NCBI GenBank assembly: GCA_002427605.1
Contig: DIRT01000017.1
Location: forward strand, 13,336 to 77,335
Direction of reading: 5' to 3'
Source of the DNA: Bacteroidales bacterium UBA5429
Lineage (GTDB): Bacteria; Bacteroidota; Bacteroidia; Bacteroidales; WCHB1-69
DNA: 64,000 nucleotides
Numbering within the stretch: position 1 is the stretch's first letter; each line of letters opens with the position of its first letter. The notes beneath the pieces were generated by a model. The model searched no databases. It was not told the origin of the DNA and was given only the letters and a program-made list of their open reading frames with translations. A program made the translations under genes and the position numbers. This document shows, piece by piece, positions 1-9,025 of the stretch.

Positions 1-391
1 CGGGGTCTGCAATGTAGGAAGCATCGAGTCCGATTTCCTTTGCAATCAGGTCTGCAATGAGTCCACCCAAATTGGATGCATGTTCACCGGAATAGCCGAT
101 AGTGAGGTGTTCTTTGAGGAGTTCATTCACTTTGTATGTACCGGAAGGGATCGGTTTAATCAGCCCACCACGACCGATAACGAACTGAATGGCCTCAACT
201 TCAATTTCATTCTCACGTAATGTGTTGAGAATAATCTCTTTTCTAAAATCAACCTGATCTGTGATTTTTTTAAATGGAGCTAACTCTTCAGCTGAATGTT
301 TAATATTTTTAATAAAAACCTGTTTGTTATTTTCAAAAACAGCAATTTTAGTTGATGTTGAACCTGGATTTATGGCAAGGATTTGTGTCAT
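1..391 (-). CDS. buk: Butyrate kinase, N-terminal part (runs off the window)
   Basis: The reading frame starts at an ATG whose complement lies at 389-391 and stays open to base 1, so only the first 130 residues are present. The N-terminus MTQILAINPGSTSTKIAVF is the phosphate-binding motif of the acetate/butyrate kinase branch of the ASKHA fold, and the following FVIGRGGLIKPIPSG stretch is typical of butyrate kinase rather than acetate kinase. The enzyme makes ATP and butyrate from butyryl phosphate in the cytoplasm, the last step of butyrate fermentation. Its start lies only 18 bases beyond the rocD stop, same strand, so the two may be cotranscribed. The partner ptb would be outside the window. 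A branched-chain fatty acid kinase is the main alternative. Confidence 0.9.
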   Translation of the reverse strand, partial: MTQILAINPGSTSTKIAVFENNKQVFIKNIKHSAEELAPFKKITDQVDFRKEIILNTLRENEIEVEAIQFVIGRGGLIKPIPSGTYKVNELLKEHLTIGYSGEHASNLGGLIADLIAKEIGLDASYIADP

Positions 392-409
392 AATTCTATA
401 ATTAGTTGA

Positions 410-1636
410 TTAATCAAAAGATAAAATAGCTTCTTTAATAATGGCGATAGCTTCGCGTAATTGTTCTTCAGTGATCACCAAAGGAGGAGCAAAGCGGATA
501 ATATGCTGGTGTGTAGGTTTTGCCAATACTCCCATCTCTTTCATTTTCACGCATACGTCCCAAGCTTCTTTTCCATTTTTAGGTTTAATAACAATCGCAT
601 TGAGCAACCCTTTTCCTCTCACGATTTCAATCATATCGCTTTGAACTTTTTTCATTTCATCACGGAAGATTTTACCCAAATATTCAGCTTTTTCTGCTAA
701 GTTTTCCTCTTTTACGACTTCTAACGCAGCTATAGCCACTTTACACGCTACAGGATTTCCTCCAAATGTAGAGCCATGCTCACCCGGTTTGATATTGAGC
801 ATAATCTCATCATTAGCCAACACTACAGATACGGGGAAAACTCCGCCGGAGAGCGCTTTTCCTAAGATTAAGATGTCCGGTTTTACATTTTCATGGTCGC
901 AAGCCAATAATTTTCCGGTTCTGGCGATTCCGGTTTGTACTTCGTCAGCAATAAAGAGTACATTTTTAGCTTTACACAATTCGTAAGCTTTAGCTAAGAA
1001 CTGATCTTCAGGAACATAAACGCCTGCTTCTCCCTGAATCGGTTCAACTAAAAATCCGGCAATGTTAGGATCTTCCAATGCTTTTTCTAATGCGGGAATA
1101 TCATTGTAAGGGATTCTTACAAAACCCGGAGTGTATGGACCATAGCCTGAATATGCAGATGGATCATTAGACATAGAAATGATAGTGATCGTTCTGCCGT
1201 GGAAGTTTCCTTCGCAGCAGATAATCTTAGCTTGGTTTTCAGGAATACTCTTGTTCATATATCCCCATTTTCTACACAGTTTTAAAGCAGTTTCTACCGC
1301 TTCAGCACCGGAGTTCATGGGTAACATTCTGTCAAATCCAAAATATTCGGTAATATATTTTGCATAAACACCCAAAATATCATTATAAAAAGCACGCGAA
1401 GTGAGGGTTAAAGTTTTACCTTGCTCAATTAACGCGTTGATAATTTTGGGGTGACAGTGACCTTGATTTACAGCGGAATAGGCTGATAAAAAGTCAAAAT
1501 ATTTCTTACCTTCAACATCCCATACAAAAGGACCTTCACCTCTGGAAAGTACAACTTCGAGTGGATGATAGTTGTGAGCGCCATATTGCTCCTCTAGTTG
1601 GATTGCCTCCTGACTTGATGTAATTTTTTTAATCAT
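410..1636 (-). CDS. rocD: Ornithine aminotransferase
   Basis: A 408-residue class III PLP-dependent aminotransferase of normal length. It converts ornithine and 2-oxoglutarate to glutamate-5-semialdehyde and glutamate. Visible signatures are the N-terminal region around HNYHPLEVV, the GHCHPKI motif near residue 60, the cofactor aspartate in DEVQTG at 231-236 and the PLP lysine K260 in LGKALSGG. These match ornithine aminotransferase better than acetylornithine aminotransferase. A TAnnTTTG box lies upstream on the minus strand (1684-1691). The neighbours, butyrate kinase downstream and a large flavin dehydrogenase divergently upstream, suggest amino-acid catabolism, with glutamate semialdehyde/P5C as a possible shared node. 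That link is inferred from position only. Confidence 0.93.
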   Translation of the reverse strand: MIKKITSSQEAIQLEEQYGAHNYHPLEVVLSRGEGPFVWDVEGKKYFDFLSAYSAVNQGHCHPKIINALIEQGKTLTLTSRAFYNDILGVYAKYITEYFGFDRMLPMNSGAEAVETALKLCRKWGYMNKSIPENQAKIICCEGNFHGRTITIISMSNDPSAYSGYGPYTPGFVRIPYNDIPALEKALEDPNIAGFLVEPIQGEAGVYVPEDQFLAKAYELCKAKNVLFIADEVQTGIARTGKLLACDHENVKPDILILGKALSGGVFPVSVVLANDEIMLNIKPGEHGSTFGGNPVACKVAIAALEVVKEENLAEKAEYLGKIFRDEMKKVQSDMIEIVRGKGLLNAIVIKPKNGKEAWDVCVKMKEMGVLAKPTHQHIIRFAPPLVITEEQLREAIAIIKEAILSFD

Positions 1637-1683
1637 AAATATACTGTTTTTGAATATTAATAATGTGCCATCAAATTAACCTG

Positions 1684-1691
1684 CAAATATA
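1684..1691 (-). promoter_or_regulatory. Bacteroidota -7 promoter box for rocD
   Basis: On the minus strand this reads TATATTTG, a match to the Bacteroidota TAnnTTTG consensus, about 48 bases upstream of the rocD ATG. Confidence 0.65.
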
Positions 1692-1838
1692 AAGAAAAGG
1701 ATTCAATTAAATGGTTTTATTTAAAATTATTCTGTTTCATTCCGTCGTTTTCGCTGATATCAAGACAAATAGAATTGAGCTCTTTTGTAAAAAATGTTGG
1801 GGAATGAAAAAAAATTTTAATCATGCCATTAATTATTG

Positions 1839-1846
1839 TATATTTG
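1839..1846 (+). promoter_or_regulatory. Bacteroidota -7 promoter box for the fused dehydrogenase operon
   Basis: TATATTTG matches TAnnTTTG and lies 68 bases upstream of the ATG at 1915. It would drive the dehydrogenase-hpt-adk operon. The 1637-1914 gap also holds the divergent rocD promoter and nothing else that I recognise. Confidence 0.6.
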
Positions 1847-1914
1847 CTTTTTGTTAAAATGAGGACAAAAAGATTCTATCTATTTTAAATTGAGAACAAT
1901 ACAGTTTTTTATTT

Positions 1915-4900
1915 ATGAGTAAAATTGAAAAACACCCGATTTTAGATGTTTCTCCAAAAAGAGAAGTAGTATTTGAATATAACGGAATTCCTGTTAAGGG
2001 AGAGGAGGGCTACACTATTGCAGCGGCACTTCACCGAGCGGGATTCACAGTCCATAGCCACAGTATTGACGGTAGAGAGCGAAGTTTAGAGTGTGGAATT
2101 GGGAAGTGCGGTGCCTGTGAAATGTTAGTGGATGGTCAGGTGAAAAGAATCTGTATCACCAAAGTGGATGGGGTTAAAACTGTAACGGAGATTCCGGCAG
2201 ACTATATTCCTCCCGTTACGCCAATTGATACGCATAAAAAGATTAAGATATATAAAACTCAGGTTGTCATTATTGGTGCCGGTCCGGCAGGTTTGGCTTG
2301 TCGTAAAGAACTCAATGATCTCGGAATCCCCAATTTGGTGATTGACAATAATGCGATCGTTGGGGGTCAGTTCAATATGCAAACGCACCAGTTTTTCTTT
2401 TTTGAGAAAGAAAAATTATATGGGGGGATGCGCGGATTTGAAATTTCCAGTCACCTGGCAGGAGATAATCACGATGGCATCATCCTTAACTCCACTGTTT
2501 GGGATGTTTTGGAAGGTAAAAGAATTGCGGTTAAAAACTTAGTAAGCGAAGAGATTTTTTATGTCGATGCACAATTTTTAGTAGTTGCTACCGGAGCAGT
2601 TCCATTTGTGCCCGCTTTTGAGAATGATGACCTTCCCGGAGTATATACCGCTGCGGTGGTACAAAAAATGATGAATGTGGAACATACGCTCTTAGGGAAA
2701 AATATTCTCTCTATTGGAGCCGGAAATATCGGATATTTAACCTCTTATCAAGCTTATCAGGCGGGAGCCAATGTGGTTGCTATTATTGAAGCCATGGACC
2801 GTGAAGGTGGTTTTCCCGTTCAAGCAAACCGCGTGAGAAGGTTGGGTATTCCTATTCTGACATCACACGTTTTATTGAAAGCGATACCTAATGAAGATAG
2901 AACCGGGGTTGTCGGTGCAGTGATAGCAGAAGCTGAAAACTTTAAACCGATTCCGGGTACCGAAAAAGTGATTGAGGGGATCGATGTAATCAATATTTGT
3001 ACAGGTTTGATTCCTGATGATCAGATCATGATTAAAGGAAGATTTGTGTTTGGTATTCATGCTTATGGAGTGGGTGATGCGGTGAGAGTAGGAGAGGGAA
3101 CCTGCGCGGTGTTAAGAGGAAAGCAAGCTGCCCTCGAAATTGCTATGGAAGCCGGAAAGAGAATCAATTTTGATCACTATTTGCAAGTTTCTAAGGATTA
3201 TATTGACTCTCAACAACATCCGGTAAGGATATTGGAAACACCCAGAAAGCCTTCCGAAGAAAGAATGCAGAAACAGGGATTCGTGATTGCCGACTGTTTG
3301 TATGGTTTTGCATGTAATCCTTGCTCTTTTGCCTGTCCGCAGAAAGCGATTACCAAATCTTCTACCTCTTCGGTTCCAATTATCGACTATGATCTCTGTA
3401 TTGGATGTATGGATTGTGTAGCGCAATGTCCCGGTTTGGCTATTTTTGGATATAATCTCAAAAAGAACTGGCTCTTCTTACCTATTGAGTACTTTATTGA
3501 TGAAGGCGCAGAGGTGTATCTCATTAACAATCAAGGGAAAAAGTTAGGTGAAGGAGTTGTTGAGAAGATATTGCGAAAACCTAATAAAACGCATGTTGCC
3601 AGGGTTAAAGCAACCCAATTTGAAGGTGAATCTTTGACCGATGTTTCCGGTTTTATTGCCAAAGATAAATATCCTAAACCACTTAAGATGACTCCTTATG
3701 TTGAGAAGAAAGAGGATTCTATCTATGTATGTCACTGTGAGGATATTACACTTGAGAGTATTTTGAAGTCGGTTGGAGATCGTAAAATGATTTCGGTGGA
3801 TGAGTTGAAACATATCACCCGTATTGGAATGGGTGCTTGTCGTGGAAAGAGATGTGTTCCCAGAGTGAGACAGCTTTTGAGAACTAAAGGTATAGAAGTA
3901 GTGGGTACTCCTACCCCCAGAGGTCCCCTTTCCAGTCAAGTTAATGTAAAAGAATTATATCCAACAGATAGTAATCCTGAGCTGATAACCCGAGTGGACG
4001 GAAAACCGACCCGCAAGGAGAGATGTGAGGTGTTTGTTGCCGGGGGAGGAATGACCGGAAGTGCATTGTTCAGATATTTTGCAGAAAACAAAAAGCAGGT
4101 AGTGATGGTGAACTTCCGTAGAGGTAGTTCCTGGCGCAATATTGCCGGTGGAAGACCCGCTTTTTCCGTACCTAAAATTGCAGATATCGCACGTCAAAAT
4201 CTGGAAATTTACAAAGAGCTGCAAAAACAGACTCAAATCAATCTGAAACAGACACGCTATGTCGGTTTTGCACATGATGATCAGACTTACAAAGCATTGC
4301 ATGATTCCATGAGCTGGTCAGATGCCTTTATGGTGGATAAAAAGGATTTCAAGAAAGAGATATCTCCTTATTTTAATGACTCTCTGGATATTTATCAAGC
4401 AGCATTGATTACCAATGAATGTTGGCAAGCAACTCCGGGCTTGGTTTTGGATGCGATAAGGAATATTGGATTGTCACACGGCGGAACTATTTTGGAAGAC
4501 TCACAACTATTGGAAGTTCAAAAAACTCAAAACGGTTATATGGCACTGGTTCTAACCCATAACAAAGAGTATGTCGAGTACCATTGCGATCACTTTGTCA
4601 ATGCTTTAGGACAAGAAGCGGATGTTTTTGCAAAACAATTGGGTATTGAGACCGGACTCTATCCTGTTAAACACCAGGCTTTTATCACTAAGAGATTGCC
4701 CATGTTGGGTAAAAATGGCGATAGTCTGGATATGTTGATTGACAGAAGAGTGAGAAAAGGTTTTTCTGCCGTATATGGTCAACAGTTGCACGAAACCGGT
4801 CAAATCATTGGCTGTGCTTCTCCTGCTATTGACCCCAATGAAACCCGTGTTGATTTGAGATATAACTCTAAGGAGTTCCTGGAAATTGTATCTGAAGTTT

Positions 4901-5148
4901 TTGTGGATTGGATTCCTCAAATCGGTGGGGTGACATTCCAGGCATTCTGGTCAGGCTATTACGTAGAACCCAGATATATTGTAGATCCTGAATTGGGATT
5001 GCTCATGGGTATGCGTGGACACGGTTTTATGTTAGGACAATATTTAGCTAAGATCTATGTGGATCAATACCTTGGAAAAGAGGTTCCATCCTACATGAAA
5101 GAGTTAGCTCTCAATGGATCCGGACTGAGTGAAACTTCATTTAAATAA
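1915..5148 (+). CDS. Fused HcnA/HcnB/HcnC-like iron-sulfur flavin dehydrogenase (1077 aa)
   Basis: One polypeptide carries what is usually split over three or more subunits. In order: a plant-type [2Fe-2S] ferredoxin domain (C60, C65, C68, C80); an FAD/NAD(P) oxidoreductase with GAGPAG at 121-126 and a second dinucleotide motif SIGAGNIGY; a cysteine-rich 4Fe-4S region with C495, C498, C501 and C505-P, preceded by another cysteine cluster; a BFD-like [2Fe-2S] domain starting C606-x-C608 and closing with ACRGKRC; and a DAO-type FAD domain from about 704 (AGGGMTG) to the end. The family includes hydrogen cyanide synthase, sarcosine oxidase alpha, and opine, proline or D-hydroxyproline dehydrogenases. 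The protein probably oxidises an imino or amino acid and passes electrons through the clusters. The substrate cannot be read from sequence. No signal peptide, so cytoplasmic. hpt follows after 24 bases. Confidence 0.85.
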   Translation: MSKIEKHPILDVSPKREVVFEYNGIPVKGEEGYTIAAALHRAGFTVHSHSIDGRERSLECGIGKCGACEMLVDGQVKRICITKVDGVKTVTEIPADYIPPVTPIDTHKKIKIYKTQVVIIGAGPAGLACRKELNDLGIPNLVIDNNAIVGGQFNMQTHQFFFFEKEKLYGGMRGFEISSHLAGDNHDGIILNSTVWDVLEGKRIAVKNLVSEEIFYVDAQFLVVATGAVPFVPAFENDDLPGVYTAAVVQKMMNVEHTLLGKNILSIGAGNIGYLTSYQAYQAGANVVAIIEAMDREGGFPVQANRVRRLGIPILTSHVLLKAIPNEDRTGVVGAVIAEAENFKPIPGTEKVIEGIDVINICTGLIPDDQIMIKGRFVFGIHAYGVGDAVRVGEGTCAVLRGKQAALEIAMEAGKRINFDHYLQVSKDYIDSQQHPVRILETPRKPSEERMQKQGFVIADCLYGFACNPCSFACPQKAITKSSTSSVPIIDYDLCIGCMDCVAQCPGLAIFGYNLKKNWLFLPIEYFIDEGAEVYLINNQGKKLGEGVVEKILRKPNKTHVARVKATQFEGESLTDVSGFIAKDKYPKPLKMTPYVEKKEDSIYVCHCEDITLESILKSVGDRKMISVDELKHITRIGMGACRGKRCVPRVRQLLRTKGIEVVGTPTPRGPLSSQVNVKELYPTDSNPELITRVDGKPTRKERCEVFVAGGGMTGSALFRYFAENKKQVVMVNFRRGSSWRNIAGGRPAFSVPKIADIARQNLEIYKELQKQTQINLKQTRYVGFAHDDQTYKALHDSMSWSDAFMVDKKDFKKEISPYFNDSLDIYQAALITNECWQATPGLVLDAIRNIGLSHGGTILEDSQLLEVQKTQNGYMALVLTHNKEYVEYHCDHFVNALGQEADVFAKQLGIETGLYPVKHQAFITKRLPMLGKNGDSLDMLIDRRVRKGFSAVYGQQLHETGQIIGCASPAIDPNETRVDLRYNSKEFLEIVSEVFVDWIPQIGGVTFQAFWSGYYVEPRYIVDPELGLLMGMRGHGFMLGQYLAKIYVDQYLGKEVPSYMKELALNGSGLSETSFK

Positions 5149-5172
5149 AGGAAAAATCAAAATCAAGTAGTT

Positions 5173-5709
5173 ATGGAACTGATTCAAGTTAAAGATAAGA
5201 AGTTCAGAAAGATGATCTCATCTGCTGAGATTGATGAAGCCGTAACTCGGGTAGCACAACAAATTAATCAGGACTATCAAAATGACACTCCCATCATTCT
5301 GGTTACATTGAATGGAGCGATCATTTTTGCCTCAGACTTACTCAAACAACTCAATATCGAATGTGTGGTTACTTGTGTTAAGGTTGCTTCATACAGAGGA
5401 ACACAATGTACAGATAATCTTCAGGAAGTGATAGGGTTAACTGAAAATATTGAGGGAAAGCGAGTCTTGATTATCGAAGATATTGTGGATACAGGAAATA
5501 CTTATATCCATTTGGCAGCTTTACTGAAAGAAAAAAAAGCGAAAGATGTAAGAATTGCAACGATGACATTTAAACCTGATACATACGATAAATCTTTACC
5601 GGTTCATTACATTGGTATCAATATTCCATCTCTGTTTGTAGTGGGAAGAGGATTAGATTATGATGGTCTGGGGAGAAATTTGGTTGATATTTATCAGTTA
5701 CATGAGTAA
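5173..5709 (+). CDS. hpt: Hypoxanthine phosphoribosyltransferase
   Basis: A 178-residue type I phosphoribosyltransferase. The PRPP-binding loop is visible as VLIIEDIVDTGNT at residues 98-110, and the family-typical LNGAIIFASDL lies near 46-56. It salvages hypoxanthine and guanine to IMP and GMP using PRPP in the cytoplasm. The length is normal for the bacterial enzyme. It sits 24 bases after the dehydrogenase and 22 bases before the adenylate kinase ATG, so it is probably cotranscribed with both. The hpt-adk pairing fits purine nucleotide salvage. Confidence 0.93.
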   Translation: MELIQVKDKKFRKMISSAEIDEAVTRVAQQINQDYQNDTPIILVTLNGAIIFASDLLKQLNIECVVTCVKVASYRGTQCTDNLQEVIGLTENIEGKRVLIIEDIVDTGNTYIHLAALLKEKKAKDVRIATMTFKPDTYDKSLPVHYIGINIPSLFVVGRGLDYDGLGRNLVDIYQLHE

Positions 5710-5731
5710 TAATTGATACAAAACAGTGATT

Positions 5732-6325
5732 ATGGCTGAAAAAAAACTATTTAATCTGGTTTTACTTGGTGCACCCGGCTCGGGTAAAGGAACACAGGCA
5801 GATTTGGTCAAAAGACGTTACCGATTACACCACGTTTCTACAGGTGAACTTTTTAGAAAAGAGATTGCCAAAGGTACGGAATTAGGAGCTTTGGCACACG
5901 CCATTATTTCGAAGGGAAATCTCTGTCCGGATGAGGTAACTTTGAATATGTTGGCTAATTATTTACAAAAATTTCCCAATGCTAAGGGGTTTATTCTGGA
6001 TGGTGTACCGCGTACTATTGAACAAGCCGAAATGTTGGAAGGAATCGGTTTTGATCGTCCGATTGAAATAGATTTGGTTATATGTATTAAAGTGGACAAG
6101 GAGATTGTTTCAGAACGTTTGGCTAAACGTGCAGAATTGATCGGGAGAAGCGATGATACTCCGGAAGTGATCAAGCAAAGAATTGTCAACTACGAGAACT
6201 TAACCTTCCAGGTATCAGAATATTATAAAAAGAAAGGATTGTTGTTTGAAATAGATGGAATGCGCTCTGTTGAAGAGGTGTTTAGAGATATTTGCGGCAT
6301 CATCGATTCCCACAATAATCATTAA
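5732..6325 (+). CDS. adk: Adenylate kinase
   Basis: A 197-residue nucleoside monophosphate kinase interconverting AMP plus ATP with two ADP. The Walker A loop GAPGSGKGT lies near the N-terminus, followed by the AMP-binding HHVSTGELFR segment and the GFILDGVPRT motif. The LID region (RAELIGRSDDTPEV) is short and has no zinc-binding cysteines, the form seen in Bacteroidota. An in-frame GTG at 5726 would add two residues; the ATG at 5732 is preferred. The stop overlaps the convergent GH20 gene by four bases, so no room remains for a terminator between them. Confidence 0.95.
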   Translation: MAEKKLFNLVLLGAPGSGKGTQADLVKRRYRLHHVSTGELFRKEIAKGTELGALAHAIISKGNLCPDEVTLNMLANYLQKFPNAKGFILDGVPRTIEQAEMLEGIGFDRPIEIDLVICIKVDKEIVSERLAKRAELIGRSDDTPEVIKQRIVNYENLTFQVSEYYKKKGLLFEIDGMRSVEEVFRDICGIIDSHNNH

Positions 6326-8988
6326 CGGATTATAATTTCATCACAAAACAGGTAAGAATCTGCTCCGGCTGAGCCGTGCCAGGCAGGTAAAGCACCTTTG
6401 TTTTTGTAAATAATCCTCAAATAGCGGGTTTCTATCTTTAAATCGTCCACTTTGCGGAAGTAAATTCCAACCTCTTTATCATCAATTTCAGTGAAGATGA
6501 TAGATTTATCTATTTGATAATCAACCCCATTGGTTGAAGTGTAAATATGCAATGTGTCGGGAGCCAGGATCCATCCTGCACAATGCTGATGGAATTTTGC
6601 TTCAATGATTGAAACCAATTGGGGGGAGCCAAAATCGTACTCCACAGCAATATCTTCACCCCAATAGCCTTGCCAACGCCCGTCTCTAAAGTCTGATCCA
6701 CCCGTCAAACCATCCCCTAGGGAGAATGCAGAACCCCCGGAATATTGTGGGAGATAAGTGCTGTAAGGAGTGTGAAGATGAACGATATTCCCGACTCCTA
6801 AATGTTGCAGTAAATATTGTTCTTGATAGTATGGGCGTTGCAGAGAATCATACACCACCGTTTTGATAATGGAGGATTGTGTCAGTGGAAATGAAGCGCT
6901 GTATTGTTCAGAAAACCGGTTAGGGGTTGAGCCGTCTGTTGTGTAATAGATTGATATATTGGGATATAACGATTTGAATTCAACGGTTTGTTTGGATGAG
7001 GTTGTCGGGGCGTTGTGTGTGACTTGAGCGGAGATCATAATCTGATAAGGCAGTTGGTTGATTTCCTCTGCAGCACGGTCATAGCGTTTGCGAATCTCAT
7101 CGAAAAAGTGAACCCGACACTCATTTTCCCACAAATTCTGGTAGCTGAGTTTCAAAGCATGGAGTTTCTTTTTCAAAAACTGAGATTGGTGATCTAATTG
7201 TGCCAATGATTCAGGTGTACCCTCCATAAATTGGTCGTAAATCATCTTGCGGGTACGGTTTCTCAAGGCATTGTATTCGTAACGATCAACGACATAACTT
7301 AAAAAATCGAGATCTTTATGATTGCGTTTGGCCTGTGATGCAAAGCGACTCAGTTGCGCTCTCAAATCAGGAATTTGATTGAGTAGATTCAGATTTAAAG
7401 CATCATATTCTGGAGTTAAAAGTGGAGCCCAAAACTCTGAAAGCGGTCGCCAGGTGTGGGAACAAAGCGTCATGCCATCCTGAATTGCTGCTTTACTTTG
7501 GGCTATCGCTTCAATAGTCTCGAAATAACCCTCTACACCAAACCGATGCAAGGAATAGTTGCGGTTAAATTGGGTTAATCTCTGATTCAACTCCTTTTCG
7601 AACTGTGCAGGATCATCCTCTTTGCATGGCTTCCAGCCTATTTCGGCTCCCCAGGCGTGAGCATGCCATAAACTCTGAAATAGTGCTTCTCCCGAATCAT
7701 CCCAAGAGGTGTTGAGCATTCCGGAAGCGCCGTTTAGTGCGCCATCTCGGGTCATAACAGCGATATTTTTCAGATAGATCTCGTGATTGGGTGCAATAGT
7801 CTGAAAACTGGAGGTGCCGGGAGCAATCCAAAAGGGAAAACCTTGTTCCCGGATCTGTTTCATCGGTTCGGCAAAGGAGGGCGCGGCATGGTATGCCCAA
7901 AAGACGGGAATGATACTTTTTGGGAGTTGCGATATCATTTCGGACTCCTTCAACAGGATATCAGCCCACATTATCACTTGTTTGTTGTGCTTTTCGACCA
8001 TCCGGTTAACTTTTTGGATATGAGTTAGATAAGTCTCCTTCTGACCGATACTTTCGACCAGTGCTTGAGCTCTCCCTCCCCCCAAATTTTCAGTCTCATC
8101 ACAATTGATATGAAAATAATTGGAGCGGTATAAAGGAGCAATCTCGTCAATATAATCTTCAATAAAATTGTAAATATTTGGATCAGAAGGGTTTAGAATG
8201 TGCTGATCATCTCCCAGTTGCTCATAAAAAGGATTTCTAAGCATCTTTTCCATGTGTCCGAACATTTGCTGATTGGGAATCATCTCGACGAAATGCAATG
8301 CTGCAAACTCCTCTATATCAGTAATTTCCGCAGCAGTGAACCCATCGATGGGCGCCACATCGGGGTGGGATTCAGTCTTAAAAACGGACTCCGTATAGAG
8401 CGTAAAGCAATTCATTTTCAGCGCAGAAAGTTGCAGAATCTCCTCCTTGACAAAATCCACAGTCGGAATCGGTCCCCGATTGATATCATCCATCCAGCCT
8501 CGTTTGCTCAAAATGGGGTAATCCGTGATTTCACAGAGTGGAACTGCTTGATTTAAAGCATGATAATGAGTCAGCATCTGCATCAACGACGTGATGCCAT
8601 AAAAAGCACCCTGATCAGTTTCGCTAACAATTGTAATTGACTCATTATCAATAACTAACTGATATGCCTGATCTCTGTTAGCTGGAATATTGGCCATATT
8701 TTCTTTTTTCAAAAACAGCTTGATTCCTTTTGATTTTTTATTCCCTTTTAGAATTAAATCGGCTTTGTACTCTTCCGCAAGTTGCCGCTCTAATTTGGAA
8801 ACTATATTTGCAATTTTCTCATTTTTTTGCCACTCATTTTGCGCTACAACTACTGTTTTCTCTTGAATATCAAGTGTTTTTTTTTCTTTTTGGAATAAAA
8901 ATAATTGGGGGGATGGGATAATTCCCGCATTCTGCGCCTGCAATAGCTGCGCACACATCAATAACAATAAAGCCAGGACACGGTGCAT
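6322..8988 (-). CDS. Secreted GH20 beta-N-acetylhexosaminidase with C-terminal carbohydrate-binding domain
   Basis: An 888-residue exported glycosidase. Residues 1-18 form a signal peptide ending LLQAQ. A GH20 N-terminal domain spans about 20-155, then the catalytic barrel carries the GH20 Asp-Glu pair D297-E298 within HINCDETENLGGG. A chitobiase-type C-terminal domain follows near 655-720 (YYTTDGSTPN), then a discoidin-like F5/8 type C domain to the end. It should release terminal GlcNAc or GalNAc from glycans in the periplasm or at the surface. The gene has its own TAnnTTTG box (9005-9012) and ends tail-to-tail with adk. No SusC/SusD pair is visible nearby, so it is not part of an evident polysaccharide utilisation locus. 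Confidence 0.88.
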   Translation of the reverse strand: MHRVLALLLLMCAQLLQAQNAGIIPSPQLFLFQKEKKTLDIQEKTVVVAQNEWQKNEKIANIVSKLERQLAEEYKADLILKGNKKSKGIKLFLKKENMANIPANRDQAYQLVIDNESITIVSETDQGAFYGITSLMQMLTHYHALNQAVPLCEITDYPILSKRGWMDDINRGPIPTVDFVKEEILQLSALKMNCFTLYTESVFKTESHPDVAPIDGFTAAEITDIEEFAALHFVEMIPNQQMFGHMEKMLRNPFYEQLGDDQHILNPSDPNIYNFIEDYIDEIAPLYRSNYFHINCDETENLGGGRAQALVESIGQKETYLTHIQKVNRMVEKHNKQVIMWADILLKESEMISQLPKSIIPVFWAYHAAPSFAEPMKQIREQGFPFWIAPGTSSFQTIAPNHEIYLKNIAVMTRDGALNGASGMLNTSWDDSGEALFQSLWHAHAWGAEIGWKPCKEDDPAQFEKELNQRLTQFNRNYSLHRFGVEGYFETIEAIAQSKAAIQDGMTLCSHTWRPLSEFWAPLLTPEYDALNLNLLNQIPDLRAQLSRFASQAKRNHKDLDFLSYVVDRYEYNALRNRTRKMIYDQFMEGTPESLAQLDHQSQFLKKKLHALKLSYQNLWENECRVHFFDEIRKRYDRAAEEINQLPYQIMISAQVTHNAPTTSSKQTVEFKSLYPNISIYYTTDGSTPNRFSEQYSASFPLTQSSIIKTVVYDSLQRPYYQEQYLLQHLGVGNIVHLHTPYSTYLPQYSGGSAFSLGDGLTGGSDFRDGRWQGYWGEDIAVEYDFGSPQLVSIIEAKFHQHCAGWILAPDTLHIYTSTNGVDYQIDKSIIFTEIDDKEVGIYFRKVDDLKIETRYLRIIYKNKGALPAWHGSAGADSYLFCDEIIIR

Positions 8989-9004
8989 AAAACCTATTTT
9001 TTTG

Positions 9005-9012
9005 CAAAAATA
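9005..9012 (-). promoter_or_regulatory. Bacteroidota -7 promoter box for the GH20 gene
   Basis: The minus strand reads TATTTTTG, a TAnnTTTG match 17 bases upstream of the GH20 ATG (8988), giving a very short leader. Confidence 0.6.
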
Positions 9013-9025
9013 GTAAATTTTATGC

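Noticed and set aside
3112..3939. Minus-strand frames of 104 and 131 residues inside the fused dehydrogenase
   Set aside because: Shadows of a strongly supported coding region; low-complexity and without family motifs.
6322..8988. Polysaccharide utilisation locus around the GH20 gene
   Set aside because: No SusC/SusD pair, regulator or other glycosidase is next to it; the neighbours are adk and an interrupted T9SS protein.
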